Assembly (NCBI GenBank): GCA_009783265.1
Contig: WRHM01000006.1
Span: 1 to 64,000, forward strand
Source of the DNA: Oscillospiraceae bacterium
GTDB taxonomy: Bacteria > Bacillota > Clostridia > Oscillospirales > WRJC01
DNA: 64,000 nt
Reading direction: 5' to 3'
Below the pieces are notes generated by a model. That model saw only the letters and a program-made list of their open reading frames with translations. It had not been told where the DNA came from and did no database searches. The number at the start of each line of letters is the position of its first letter. Position 1 is the first letter of the stretch. Below, piece after piece: positions 23,122 to 32,941 of the stretch. Made by a program: the position numbers and the translations under genes.

Positions 23122-24252
23122 ATGACAAACAGGGAAATGTACTTAAAAACATTGATTTTCGAAAATTCGGGAAAAGTACCGTTTGAACCCGGGGGACCGA
23201 GAAAATCAACGATAGAACGATGGCAGAACGAAGGATTGCCGAAAGACGTAAGTTGGTGGGATTATATTGTCCGCGACAAATTGAACATAAATCTGCCGCA
23301 TTCGAAACCCGTACCCGGCATCCACATTGATTTTCGTATGATTCCGTGGTTCAAGGAAAAAATACTCGAACATAAAAACGATAGTTATATCATACAGGAC
23401 TGGATGGGTTCGGTTTTGGAAATATCGGATAAATATGATTATACATATATCAGAAACGCCGTAGATTTTGTCACGCGCAGATGGATCAAGTGCCCCGTTG
23501 AAACCCGCGAGGACTGGGTGAAAATGAAAAAACGCTATGACCCCGATACTCCGCAGAGAGTGCGGACATTTACCCCTGATGAAATCAGGCAGATATACGA
23601 ACGCGACAGCTTTTTGTGCGTGCATGTCAACGGACCGTTCTGGCAGTTACGGGAATGGTTGGGATTTGAGGGCTTATGTACGGCTTTTCTTGAACAGCCC
23701 GATTTTGTCGCTGAAATGGTAGGGTTCTGGCAGGACTATGTTTTACGGATATTTGAAAGAATATTTTCGCAGGGGATTGTTTTGGACGGCATAAATATTT
23801 CAGAAGACATGGCGTATAAGGCGCATTGCATGATTTCGCCCGCTATGACGCGGGAATTTCTTTTGCCGGTTTACAAAAAATGGATTGCGTATTTCAAGTC
23901 AAACGGCGTGAAGATAATCGACATGGATTCAGACGGGTATATCGCGGAGTTGATACCGATATGGATTGAAGCCGGAATTAACGTTTGTGACCCTATAGAA
24001 GTCGCGGCGCACAACGACGTCAATTTATACAGAAATGCTTACGGCGAAAAAATGGCGTACAGAGGCGGCGTTGACAAGCGTGCGATTGCCGCGGGAGGCA
24101 GAGTGATAGAGGACGAACTCAGGAAAATAACTCCCGTGATAGAGAGCGGCGGCTTTATTCCGTCATGCGACCACGGAGTTCCAAGCGACATATCGCTTGA
24201 GAATTTTATTTATTACTGCCGCCTGCTTGCTCAATATACCGGCTGGTTATGA
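23122..24252 (+). CDS. Uroporphyrinogen decarboxylase/MtaA-like protein (copy 1)
   Basis: About 376 residues of the URO-D superfamily (TIM barrel). It has NREMYLKTLIFENSGKVPFE at the N-terminus, INISEDMAYKAHCMISPAMT (about residues 234-253), MDSDGYIAELIPIWIEAGIN and SGGFIPSCDHGVPSDISLEN near the end. True HemE starts with an RP-type substrate loop that is absent, so heme synthesis is unlikely. Relatives include corrinoid-linked methyltransferases (MtaA/MtbA) and many uncharacterised proteins in sugar islands. No corrinoid protein gene is adjacent. The conserved His/Cys set suggests metal binding. The start at 23122 replaces a longer ORF overlapping the promoter. Confidence 0.85.
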   Translation: MTNREMYLKTLIFENSGKVPFEPGGPRKSTIERWQNEGLPKDVSWWDYIVRDKLNINLPHSKPVPGIHIDFRMIPWFKEKILEHKNDSYIIQDWMGSVLEISDKYDYTYIRNAVDFVTRRWIKCPVETREDWVKMKKRYDPDTPQRVRTFTPDEIRQIYERDSFLCVHVNGPFWQLREWLGFEGLCTAFLEQPDFVAEMVGFWQDYVLRIFERIFSQGIVLDGINISEDMAYKAHCMISPAMTREFLLPVYKKWIAYFKSNGVKIIDMDSDGYIAELIPIWIEAGINVCDPIEVAAHNDVNLYRNAYGEKMAYRGGVDKRAIAAGGRVIEDELRKITPVIESGGFIPSCDHGVPSDISLENFIYYCRLLAQYTGWL

Positions 24253-24291
24253 TTTTTATAATTAAATTTAGATTTAAAGAGGAGAAAATCA

Positions 24292-25842
24292 ATGAAAACA
24301 AAAAATTTAATATCTGTCATATTATTTATATTTTTTACAGCTTTGATTTTAGTATCTTTTGTTTCATGCAACGCCAATGAAAACAGCGATTCAATTCCCA
24401 CAAATCAAGAAAATCCCAAACAAAATCAAACGCCGGCCGATAATGACGGCGAACAGCCCGCACAGCCTGAAGAACAATCTGAATTTATCCCTGTGGAAGG
24501 GATAGATTACGGCGGATATACATTCAGGATACTCGGCTATGACGGCGAAGCGTCAGGAACATGGCAGGTTGCGGCAATCTCCGAAATAATCGCGGACGAA
24601 GAAACCGGCGACCCGATAAATGACGCGATATACAAAAGAAACAGAGAAGTCGAGGCTTTATATAATATCGAATTTGACATAGTTCCGGTTACATATCCCA
24701 ATAGAGGGGATTTCGCTGCGAAGTTCAACAAAGCCGTCCTCGCCGGCGACGATCAGTTTGACGCTGCTTTTATGTTAGGGGATTCGCTTCCGGCGGCACT
24801 GAGCAAAAAAGACACGTCTTTCGATTTGCTGACGATACAGTCGCTTGATTTGTCAAAAAGCTGGTGGGATCAAAATTCAAAAAAAGCAATGTCGATCGGC
24901 GGCAAACTCAGCGCGGTTATTGGCGATGTGAATCTATATTCGGCTTTCGCGCCGCTGGCGATATTTACAAATAAACAGCTTCTGCAAGATTACAATATCG
25001 ACAATTTATATCAATTAGTCAGGGACGGCAAATGGACATGGGACGCTATGCATGAAATTATGAAAACAGTCACCAAAGATTTAAATGGCGACGGCGTTAT
25101 TACAAAAGACGATCAGGTCGGGCTTTTCGCACAGTATCTGCATTTATATCCGGCGATAAACAGCGCGGGGGAATATATGGCGGTCAAAGACAATAACGAT
25201 ATGCCGGCGCTTTCGCCGGACAAAGAAAAAGTTTCAGGCATATCGGAAAAAGTCGGCGCAATATTTAAAGACAAAAGCACCACCGTAATGGCGGATGATA
25301 TATCCGGATACGGCAATGTGTTTTTTGAGTTTATAATGCCGAAATTCCGGGACGGGCAAATCTTGTTTCATATAAATCAGCTTCTTTTAAGTTTTGAGCT
25401 GCGCAATATGGACGCCGATTTTGCGATACTGCCGTTTCCGAAATATGATGAGAGCCAAGATAACTATGGGGCGATAGTTCATCCAGCGTGGGGGACATAC
25501 ACGGTTATCCCTATAACCTGCACTGATACGGAAAGAACCGGAAACATACTTCAGGCAATGGGATATTATTCGCAGCAGTACGTAATGCCGGCATATTACG
25601 ACGTTACGGTCACGAATAAATTAACCCGGGATGATGATTCGTTAGAAATGATGAATATAATATTCGGCAACCGGCAGTTTGACCTCGCGTATTTATACAA
25701 CTGGGGAGATATAAACGGAATGTTTACAAGCATGTCAAGTTCGGGAAGAGCGGGTGAATTTGTTTCGCAGTTCGAGAAAAAAGAACCTTTGATTAATTCA
25801 GCTATCCAAAAAACCCTCGATGTGCTTGAAGGGATTGAGTGA
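24292..25842 (+). CDS. Large solute-binding lipoprotein (SBP copy 2)
   Basis: 516 residues. The signal peptide ends VSFVSC (Cys26), then a Pro/Gln/Glu-rich linker. It shares with the other copies GDPINDAIYKRNREVEALYN (residues 106-125), LVRDGKWTWDAM and the EF-hand-like loop DLNGDGVITKDD (263-274), and near the end TNKLTRDDDSLEMMNII. GAGGAG precedes the ATG. It sits between the two UroD-like genes, overlapping neither, in one transcription unit. Confidence 0.88.
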   Translation: MKTKNLISVILFIFFTALILVSFVSCNANENSDSIPTNQENPKQNQTPADNDGEQPAQPEEQSEFIPVEGIDYGGYTFRILGYDGEASGTWQVAAISEIIADEETGDPINDAIYKRNREVEALYNIEFDIVPVTYPNRGDFAAKFNKAVLAGDDQFDAAFMLGDSLPAALSKKDTSFDLLTIQSLDLSKSWWDQNSKKAMSIGGKLSAVIGDVNLYSAFAPLAIFTNKQLLQDYNIDNLYQLVRDGKWTWDAMHEIMKTVTKDLNGDGVITKDDQVGLFAQYLHLYPAINSAGEYMAVKDNNDMPALSPDKEKVSGISEKVGAIFKDKSTTVMADDISGYGNVFFEFIMPKFRDGQILFHINQLLLSFELRNMDADFAILPFPKYDESQDNYGAIVHPAWGTYTVIPITCTDTERTGNILQAMGYYSQQYVMPAYYDVTVTNKLTRDDDSLEMMNIIFGNRQFDLAYLYNWGDINGMFTSMSSSGRAGEFVSQFEKKEPLINSAIQKTLDVLEGIE

Positions 25843-25843
25843 A

Positions 25844-26956
25844 ATGATAAATAAAATCGAAGAAATTACAAAACGCCGGCGGTTCCTCGCGGCAATGCGC
25901 AGGCAGCCTACGGACGGTGAATTAGTCTGGGCCCCTAATTTTGACTACTGGCTCGGACTCAACCGTGCTCAGGGAACTCTGCCGGGAAAATATAAAAATA
26001 TGAGCCGCAACGAAATAGTACGCGCAATAGACGGTACTGTTTGGAACCGCGCGCACGCGCTTGACTGGCAATATGACGCGTCAATCAAGCATATATACGG
26101 CAAACGTGAGAACGGCATTCAATATCACGAGATAAAAACGCCCGTAGGAAGTATTTACGAAGAAAGTACGCGCACCGAATCGGAACACAGCTCTTATGCG
26201 CACACCAAGCATTTTATCACCGACCTCAGCGACCTCCGCGTGATGACATATATAGCCGAAGGGTCTCAACCCGCCGTGAATTTCGCTGAAACATGCAAAG
26301 CCATGGAAGAAACGGGCAACGACGGCATAGTATTACATCAGGAATGCTGTGTGCCGTTTATTCAGTTCGCAAAAACAGACGCGGGTTATATGAACGCATT
26401 TTTTATGCTTGAAGATTATCCTGACGATGTTGGCCGTCTGATTTCTGTATATCATAAAAAAACTGTAGAAGCGTTTAAGTTGTTATCAGATACGCCCGCC
26501 GACGTTATCGAATTTAGCGATAACATGGATGAAGTGATGATAAGCCCCAAATTATTTGAGCGTTACGCGGTTGAATTTTATCAGGAATGTAAAGATGCGG
26601 TTAAAAATTCAAACAAAATCATGGCTGCCCACTGGTGCGGGCGTACGCGGCATTTATTGCCAATGCTTGAAAAAACCGGTATTGACGTAGTGGAAGCTGT
26701 CGTCACTGAGCCTATGGACGATATAACATTGCAGGAAGCCCTTGATATACTTGACGGCAAAGTGGCGTTACAAGGCGGTATTCCGGCGGTCATGGTTTGT
26801 CCTGCCGTTGTATCGCGGCGTGATTTCGAAAATTATATTGAAACAATAGCGTTAAACCAGAAAGGACGTCCGGGTTTTATATTAGGTATGTCGGACAATG
26901 TGCCGCCTGACGCAGACTTTTCAAGGATCGAAATGATTTCGAAGCTTATTAAATAA
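25844..26956 (+). CDS. Uroporphyrinogen decarboxylase/MtaA-like protein (copy 2)
   Basis: About 370 residues from ATG 25844, one base after the TGA of the upstream lipoprotein gene, with AAGGG in that gene's tail. URO-D superfamily features include FLAAMRRQPTDGELVWAPNF, VIEFSDNMDEVMISPKLFER, MAAHWCGRTRHLLPMLEKTG and VALQGGIPAVMVCP. The HWCG His/Cys and the final GMSDNVPPDAD segment parallel the zinc-binding methyltransferase branch rather than HemE. Divergent from copy 1. It ends the unit, followed by the 26992-27030 terminator. Substrate unknown. Confidence 0.85.
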   Translation: MINKIEEITKRRRFLAAMRRQPTDGELVWAPNFDYWLGLNRAQGTLPGKYKNMSRNEIVRAIDGTVWNRAHALDWQYDASIKHIYGKRENGIQYHEIKTPVGSIYEESTRTESEHSSYAHTKHFITDLSDLRVMTYIAEGSQPAVNFAETCKAMEETGNDGIVLHQECCVPFIQFAKTDAGYMNAFFMLEDYPDDVGRLISVYHKKTVEAFKLLSDTPADVIEFSDNMDEVMISPKLFERYAVEFYQECKDAVKNSNKIMAAHWCGRTRHLLPMLEKTGIDVVEAVVTEPMDDITLQEALDILDGKVALQGGIPAVMVCPAVVSRRDFENYIETIALNQKGRPGFILGMSDNVPPDADFSRIEMISKLIK

Positions 26957-26991
26957 CAAATTTTCCCCTGCCAGTTCCATGCCATTTCAGG

Positions 26992-27030
26992 GCAATCAAG
27001 ACCACCGGCTTTGCCGGTGGTCTTGATTGC
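26992..27030 (+). terminator. Perfect 18-bp hairpin terminator
   Basis: The arm GCAATCAAGACCACCGGC (26992-27009), loop TTT, and its exact complement at 27013-27030. It lies between the convergent UroD-like gene and the minus-strand XRE gene and can serve both; T-rich sequence follows from 27039 on the plus strand. Confidence 0.8.
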
Positions 27031-27131
27031 GTATATTGCTTTTGATTTTTATGAAAGCAACTGAAGTAAATATTTATTATACGAAAATAATTATTTATAA
27101 TTATTTTTTTGAATATAAATTTAACAGTTGT

Positions 27132-27521
27132 TCACAATTTTAAAGTAGTTTGACTATAGTTTACTTGTTCGCTGTCAACCTCTTCGAAGTCTTCCATAAA
27201 ATGAACGCGTATAATATCCATCATTTTCTTTTTGTCTCTCGTTGACATGTGGAAAATAAGGCGTTGTAATATATTTATATATTCATCTGATAAAATTTGA
27301 TCGACAGGCGTCGGGTTTTTCGTAAGACCTAACAAATAATCGGAAGAAACATTGAAATATTGTGCAATCGCCACTATTTTATCGGCTTTAGGATAAGATT
27401 CGCTCCATTTGGATATCAACGCATTTGAAAAGTTTAATTTTTTTTCAAGTTCGCTTTTTGAAATGTCACGGTTATTGCATAGTTTTTCTATTATATTTAC
27501 TGTATTAAGCTTATTTTTCAT
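27132..27521 (-). CDS. XRE-family regulator
   Basis: About 129 residues from ATG 27521, which follows TAGGAGGTAATT; a longer ORF to 27596 runs through the promoter and is rejected. The HTH is NIIEKLCNNRDISKSELEKK followed by LNFSNALISKWSESYPKADK and IVAIAQYFNVSSDYLLGL. The C-terminal part (DEYINILQRLIFHMSTRDKK) is helical. It is divergent from a promoter at 27569 whose start region carries three copies of TGTAGAATA, the likely binding sites. Confidence 0.87.
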   Translation of the reverse strand: MKNKLNTVNIIEKLCNNRDISKSELEKKLNFSNALISKWSESYPKADKIVAIAQYFNVSSDYLLGLTKNPTPVDQILSDEYINILQRLIFHMSTRDKKKMMDIIRVHFMEDFEEVDSEQVNYSQTTLKL

Positions 27522-28109
27522 AAAATAATTACCTCCTAAAAATAAATGCGAAAATTTTCTAAAAAAGCTTGACAAATAAAATAAAATTTGATACAATGTA
27601 GAATAAAATACGGCATAATGTAGAATACTTTCTAATTATGCTGAAATTAAAAGAATATATTCTACACGCAGACGAAAACCATCGTAAAATTTCAACAGAT
27701 AATTTTTGATTTGATATTGTTTCCCAAATTTATTATTTATTATATATATTAAATATTTTCAGTCTCAAATCAATCTCATATTTTATATTAAAATTCTCCT
27801 AAAACTGTAAAAGAGTAAATAAATTTTTTATAAAGCATTTTTCGTTTTTTTATGTTTTTTCTTTTATCTGTGGTTTTTCCTGTGTTTTCATATCGCGTTT
27901 TTTTGCGCTGTGATTAATTTTTTTTTTACTGTCTGTATTATAGCATTTAATAGTCTCAAGCCAGTCACAAAATTATCGGAATTTTTATGTTTCAAAAAAA
28001 TATTTCAAATAAATTTTAACACTTAAGAGACTACAAAAAGTAAAATAAAAAATTTTATCAATATTAAATTATTAAATATATATCTAAAAACCGGAGAGTG
28101 ATTGAATAG
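27522..28109. other. Long AT-rich leader between the XRE gene and the hybrid kinase
   Basis: 588 bases without an ORF of interest. The first 150 hold the promoter and operator repeats. The rest is strongly T-rich (27820-27950), with a short GC patch at about 27895-27912 (CGCGTTTTTTTGCGC). It would form a leader of about 500 bases for the kinase mRNA if the 27569 promoter is used. Confidence 0.5.
27569..27666 (+). promoter_or_regulatory. Consensus promoter with three TGTAGAATA repeats
   Basis: TTGACA (27569-27574), a 17-base spacer, TACAAT (27592-27597). TGTAGAATA occurs at 27597-27605 and 27619-27627, 22 bases apart (two helical turns), and inverted at 27658-27666. The first copy overlaps the -10, consistent with repression by the adjacent XRE protein. 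Confidence 0.7.
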
Positions 28110-31100
28110 ATGGAGCATATACAAGAAGAGCATGAGCGCATAAAACTGCTTATAAATGAGGCTCCTTTTGCCTGCCGCTTATGGAACAGGGATTATAAAA
28201 TTTTCGAATGCAACGACGCGACTTTACAACTTTTCATGATAGCCGATAAGCAGGAATATATGGACCGGCATTTTGAGCTTTCACCGGAATTTCAGCCCGA
28301 CGGTAAACCCTCGCGCGAAAAGACTATAGAAATTCTCGAAAGAGTTTTTAAAGGGGGCAGGAGGGAAGTTTTTGAGTGGATACATCGAACGTTTGACGGT
28401 ACTATAATTCCATGCGAAATTACGCTCGTCCGCCTGAAATACGGAAACGATTATGTGGTTGCAGGGTACACGAAAGATCTGCGGGAAGAAAAACAACGGA
28501 TAAAAGAAATCGAAAAGCGCGACACTCTGCTAAACGCGGTAAACCGTGCCGCGATAATTATGCTTGCGGCAGAAAACGAAAATAACGAAGAAAATTATGA
28601 ATCGTCGATTTCTAAAGGCATGGAACTCATGGGGAAATGCATGGATACCGACCATGTCTGTATATTGGAAAATAAAGAAGTCAACGGCGAAATTTATTTT
28701 ATATGCCGGTATAAATGGACCAACGGGAAACATCAAAACAAAAAATGTTTTAATATAGGGGACAGTTTTCCATACGGCGTTTTTGGAGACTGGCAGCAAA
28801 AATTAATGCAGGGCGAATGCCTGAACGGGCCGGTTTGCGAATTTCCAGCGAAAGTACAGGAATTTTACAGCCAGGTAACAGTCCGGTCATTGTTGCTGAT
28901 ACCGATATTTATAAATAAATATTTTTGGGGTATTGTCGGATTTGGCGATTTCGAGAATCAGCGCACTTTTGAAAAAGATGAAATAAGCATACTTCGTTCA
29001 GGTTCATTGATGATGGTCAGCGCAATAACCAAATATATGCAGAACTCTCAGATCAAACAACAGAACAATTTGTTGAAACAGGGCAACTGTTTGGCAACTG
29101 TTTTGCTTAATGCAACGTTTGACGACGACAATTACGACGTATCAATTTTAGAAGGCATGGAACTGGTCGGTCAAAGCCTTGACGTTGACCGCGTACAGAT
29201 ATGGCAAAACGAAATTATAAACGGCGAGTTGTGTTTTGTACATAAATATCAGTGGCTCAGCGAAACCGGCAAATCGAAAGCGGAAGTCCCAATAAATCTG
29301 AATTTCTCCTACAGCACAAAACCCGAATGGCTGGAAATGTTTTTACGCAATAAGCATATAAATGGTCCGCTTTCCGAACTTTCTGATGACGACCGGGATT
29401 TCATGAATCCGTATGACGTTAAGTCGCTTGTGATAATCCCGATGTTTTTACATGGGGAATTATGGGGGTTTTTTAGTATAGACGACTGCAAAACCGAACG
29501 CGCTTTCACGACAGACGAGATAAGCATTCTCCGTTCATGCGGACTTATGCTTGCCAATTCGTTTTTACTTCACGAAATGATGCGGAGCATCCGCGAAGCT
29601 AACGAGGCAAAGAGTACATTTCTCGCCAATATGAGTCATGAAATGCGCACCCCGCTTAACGCCGTGATAGGTTTTTCGGAATTAATGCTTGAAGAAGGCG
29701 GATTATATGAAGACGCTCAAATAAATATAAAAAAAATCTTAAACGCCGGGGAGATTCTTTTGGGTTTGGTCAACAATATACTTGACATATCTAAAATCGA
29801 AGCGGATAAATTCGAGCTTATCCCCAATGAATACGATATAATGAGCCTGATAAATGACACAATTACTAATAATATACTCAGGATAGGCGAAAAGCCTATC
29901 GAGTTTATTCTCAGCATCGACAAAAGCCTGCCGGCAATGCTTTACGGGGACGACCAGAGAATCAGGCAGATTTTAAGCAATCTTCTGTCCAACGCTTTCA
30001 AATATACAAAACGAGGGACGGTGGAATTGGGAATAAATTGTATCCGGGACGATAAAGATATTTGGATGACGGCGTATGTCCGCGATTCCGGAGTCGGTAT
30101 AAAACCGGAGGATATAGGCAAGGCGTTTTCGGATTACACTCAAGTCGATACAAAATCGAACCGAAAAATAGAGGGTACGGGACTGGGGCTTTCTATCACG
30201 AAAAAAATGGTTGAAATGATGGACGGATTAATCTCGGTGGAAAGCGAGTACGGCAAAGGCAGCGTATTTACAATAAAAATCAAACAGGGATACGTCAGCG
30301 ACGCCGAAATAGGTCCGGAGGCGGCGGAAAATTTGAAAACTTTCCGTTATGCCGATCAAAAACACAGATTAAGTTCGACGCTGGCCCGAATTAATTTGGC
30401 GTATGCCCGGGTATTGCTTGTTGACGACGTACAGATTAATCTCGAAGTTGCCAAGGGAATGATGAAACCTTACGGAATGCAGGTGGATACTGCTGCGAAC
30501 GGGCAGCAGGCAATCGATGCGATCCGTTTGGAAGAAGTTAAATATAATGCCGTTTTCATGGATCATATGATGCCGGGAATGGACGGTATAGAAGCTACCG
30601 AAAAAATACGCGGGATAGGCACCGAATACGCAAAAAACATACCCATCATCGCGCTTACGGCAAACGCTATTTCTGGAAACGAAGAAATGTTTCTTGATAA
30701 AGGTTTCCAGGCATTTCTGTCAAAGCCTATTGATGTTATATGCCTTGATAAGGTAATTAATAAATGGGTACGGGACAAAAAACAGGAAAAACAAATACCC
30801 GGACTGAATATAGAAAAGGGTATTGAAAGTTTTGGCGGCAAAGAAAATACATATTTCGGCATATTGCGTTCTTATGTAGAAAGCGCCGCTCAGTTGCTTG
30901 ATAAGATTAAAACAGTAAACAGAGATAATTTAAAAGATTATAGTATTATCGTTCACGGAATAAAAGGGGCGAGCCGAGGCATATACGCCGATGAATTAGG
31001 CGATATGGCGGAAAGCTTGGAAAAAGCTTCGAAAAACGAGGATTACGATTTCATAGCCGGTTATAATGAAAAATTTCTGGAATCAGCGTGGAAATTGATA

Positions 31101-31370
31101 TCGAAAATTAACGATATGCTTTTACAGATAAATATAGACAGCCCAAAACCGAAAAAAGACAGGCCGGACAAATTGTTGCTGGAAAAATTATCAGTCGCCT
31201 GCGGTAAGTATAATATGGACGAAGTTGACAATATCCTCACAGAGCTTGAGCGTTACGAATATGAACGCTCCGGGAACGAGTTTATATTCTGGCTGCATGA
31301 AAATGTTGAAGATATGAATTTTGTACAGATCATCGAAAAAATCGAAAAACTTTTGAATCTGAAACCATAA
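28110..31370 (+). CDS. Hybrid sensor histidine kinase: PAS-GAF-GAF-HisKA-HATPase-REC-Hpt
   Basis: 1086 residues, soluble. A PAS domain lies at about 10-125, two GAF-like domains at about 145-305 and 325-485 (each ending 'F...DEISILRS'), and HisKA with STFLANMSHEMRTPLNAVIG and His510. HATPase follows (QILSNLLSNAFKYTKRG, EGTGLGLSITKKMVEMMDG), then REC with VLLVDDVQINLEVA and MDHMMPGMDG (about 765-885). A C-terminal Hpt has IVHGIKGASRGIYADELGDM. The final 70 residues are helical and unassigned. The phosphorelay can pass to the HD-GYP regulator 30 bases downstream. Ligands of the GAF domains are unknown. Confidence 0.93.
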   Translation: MEHIQEEHERIKLLINEAPFACRLWNRDYKIFECNDATLQLFMIADKQEYMDRHFELSPEFQPDGKPSREKTIEILERVFKGGRREVFEWIHRTFDGTIIPCEITLVRLKYGNDYVVAGYTKDLREEKQRIKEIEKRDTLLNAVNRAAIIMLAAENENNEENYESSISKGMELMGKCMDTDHVCILENKEVNGEIYFICRYKWTNGKHQNKKCFNIGDSFPYGVFGDWQQKLMQGECLNGPVCEFPAKVQEFYSQVTVRSLLLIPIFINKYFWGIVGFGDFENQRTFEKDEISILRSGSLMMVSAITKYMQNSQIKQQNNLLKQGNCLATVLLNATFDDDNYDVSILEGMELVGQSLDVDRVQIWQNEIINGELCFVHKYQWLSETGKSKAEVPINLNFSYSTKPEWLEMFLRNKHINGPLSELSDDDRDFMNPYDVKSLVIIPMFLHGELWGFFSIDDCKTERAFTTDEISILRSCGLMLANSFLLHEMMRSIREANEAKSTFLANMSHEMRTPLNAVIGFSELMLEEGGLYEDAQINIKKILNAGEILLGLVNNILDISKIEADKFELIPNEYDIMSLINDTITNNILRIGEKPIEFILSIDKSLPAMLYGDDQRIRQILSNLLSNAFKYTKRGTVELGINCIRDDKDIWMTAYVRDSGVGIKPEDIGKAFSDYTQVDTKSNRKIEGTGLGLSITKKMVEMMDGLISVESEYGKGSVFTIKIKQGYVSDAEIGPEAAENLKTFRYADQKHRLSSTLARINLAYARVLLVDDVQINLEVAKGMMKPYGMQVDTAANGQQAIDAIRLEEVKYNAVFMDHMMPGMDGIEATEKIRGIGTEYAKNIPIIALTANAISGNEEMFLDKGFQAFLSKPIDVICLDKVINKWVRDKKQEKQIPGLNIEKGIESFGGKENTYFGILRSYVESAAQLLDKIKTVNRDNLKDYSIIVHGIKGASRGIYADELGDMAESLEKASKNEDYDFIAGYNEKFLESAWKLISKINDMLLQINIDSPKPKKDRPDKLLLEKLSVACGKYNMDEVDNILTELERYEYERSGNEFIFWLHENVEDMNFVQIIEKIEKLLNLKP

Positions 31371-31399
31371 AATATATAAAAATAAGGGAATTCGCAAAA

Positions 31400-32485
31400 G
31401 TGGAAAACATACGTAAAAAAATTATAATAGTTGACGACAATAAAGCCAGTTTGACAATAGAAAGAAATGTACTCAAGACATTTTATGAATCTTATCCGGC
31501 CTCGTCTGCCGTGAAACTTTTTGAGATACTTGAAAACGTAGTCCCCGATTTGATACTTCTGGATATAGAAATGCCCGAAATCAACGGTTTTGAAACAATG
31601 AAAAAGCTTAACGCAGATCCGCGCTTCAGTGAAATACCGGTTATATTTCTTACTTCTAAAAACGACGAGGACAGCGAAATAGAAGGTTTCGACCTGGGAG
31701 CTGTGGATTATATATATAAGCCGTTTTCGGGGCCTCTGTTGCTTAAGCGCATAGCAAATCATCTGTTGATTGTAAAACAGAAAAAAGCCCTGAAAGATTA
31801 CGCGGATAATCTGGAAATGAAAGTGCGGGAAAAAACTATGGAGGTATTTAATCTTCAGACCGCAGTGCTTGCCACTGTGTCTAATCTTGTTGAATTCCGC
31901 GACAAACTGACCGGGGGGCATATAGCTCGTACCCAGTTTTATTTGCAGGCGCTGATAACTAAAATGACTGAAAAAGGGATATACGCAAGCGAAATGTCGA
32001 AATGGGATATGGATTTTATCCTGCCGTCAGCGCAGCTTCACGACGTAGGTAAAATTGCTATATCAGATACTATCCTGAATAAACCGGCCAAACTCGAAGT
32101 AGACGAATTCGAAATCATGAAGACCCATGTTGAAGTCGGGGTCGATGCCATAGAACATATCATGAACGAGACGACCGAACACGCTTTTTTGCATCATGCT
32201 TTGCTTATCGCAGGGACGCACCATGAAAAATGGGACGGGAGCGGTTACCCCGTAGGGTTGAAAGGACAGGACATACCCATCGAGGGCCGTTTGATGGCGA
32301 TTGCGGACGTGTTCGATGCTTTGATTTCCGAGCGGCCGTATAAAAAGGCGTTTACCCATGAGGATGCGTGCAAAATCATAGAAGACGGTTCGGGAAGCCA
32401 TTTTGATCCGGTTCTGGTTGGCGTGTTCTGCGATGTAAAAGACGAAATTTGTGGTATAGCCCGGAAAATCCGCGATGTGAATTGA
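31400..32485 (+). CDS. Response regulator with HD-GYP c-di-GMP phosphodiesterase domain
   Basis: 361 residues starting at GTG 31400 (AAGGGA upstream). The REC domain has IIIVDDNKASLTIERN, LILLDIEMPEINGFETM (phosphoacceptor Asp) and LTSKNDEDSEIEGFDLGAVD. After a coiled linker, the HD-GYP domain has LPSAQLHDVGKIAISDTILN, THHEKWDGSGYPVGLKGQDI and GRLMAIADVFDALISERPYK, with all metal and GYP residues intact. It should hydrolyse cyclic di-GMP in response to phosphorylation by the upstream hybrid kinase, with which it is co-transcribed. Confidence 0.95.
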   Translation: MENIRKKIIIVDDNKASLTIERNVLKTFYESYPASSAVKLFEILENVVPDLILLDIEMPEINGFETMKKLNADPRFSEIPVIFLTSKNDEDSEIEGFDLGAVDYIYKPFSGPLLLKRIANHLLIVKQKKALKDYADNLEMKVREKTMEVFNLQTAVLATVSNLVEFRDKLTGGHIARTQFYLQALITKMTEKGIYASEMSKWDMDFILPSAQLHDVGKIAISDTILNKPAKLEVDEFEIMKTHVEVGVDAIEHIMNETTEHAFLHHALLIAGTHHEKWDGSGYPVGLKGQDIPIEGRLMAIADVFDALISERPYKKAFTHEDACKIIEDGSGSHFDPVLVGVFCDVKDEICGIARKIRDVN

Positions 32486-32515
32486 TATTTTTATATTAAT
32501 AAATTTTAATTTTAA

Positions 32516-32704
32516 TCACCAATACATGGGAGGCAGAAGTTCTCTCTGACGCTCGAACATCTCGTTTATCAGCGCAACAGAATTGTTATAGCTCGAAACC
32601 GTCGGGTCAAGTAATATCGCCTGCAATAATTTATTGCGGGATTTTTCTGCGCATGCCTCGATTAATAACTGGTGAATCGTACCCTGAGTGCATATCATCG
32701 TCAG
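32516..32704 (-). pseudogene. C-terminal remnant of a GH4 glycosidase
   Basis: About 62 codons on the minus strand: HQLLIEACAEKSRNKLLQAI, LLDPTVSSYNNSVALINEMF, ERQRELLPPMYW. This matches the end of family-4 glycosidases (alpha-galactosidase/6-phospho-glucosidase type), where 'LTVEA...ALLLDPLV...LLDEM...EYLP' is typical. A stop codon lies just upstream of the fragment and the NAD- and Mn-binding regions are missing, so the gene has been deleted except for its tail. Confidence 0.75.
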
Positions 32705-32853
32705 TTAAACTATAATTTTCTTCGTCGATTTGATTGATTCTGTTACTGCAGGCGCATTTATATTTGAGTAACTTTTACATGCAATTATTAATGGCACGAT
32801 AAAAAGCAAAACTAATATAAACGGGAAAAATTATATAAAATTTTTGTTATATA

Positions 32854-32882
32854 TTGATTTGCATATAAAAATATGATATAAT
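32854..32882 (+). promoter_or_regulatory. Sigma-A promoter of the M3 peptidase unit
   Basis: TTGATT (32854-32859), a 17-base spacer, TATAAT (32877-32882), 60 bases before the chosen start. Confidence 0.7.
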
Positions 32883-32941
32883 ATTATGGATAAAAATACT
32901 TAAGTCGTGGAGTGATAAAAATTAAAAGGGAGCGGATAATA

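Larger units (their letters stand above)
32486..32941. other. Intergenic region with a GH4 remnant
   Basis: 456 bases between the HD-GYP gene and the M3 peptidase. It holds the GH4 remnant at 32516-32704, then AT-rich sequence and the promoter at 32854-32882. Confidence 0.6.
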
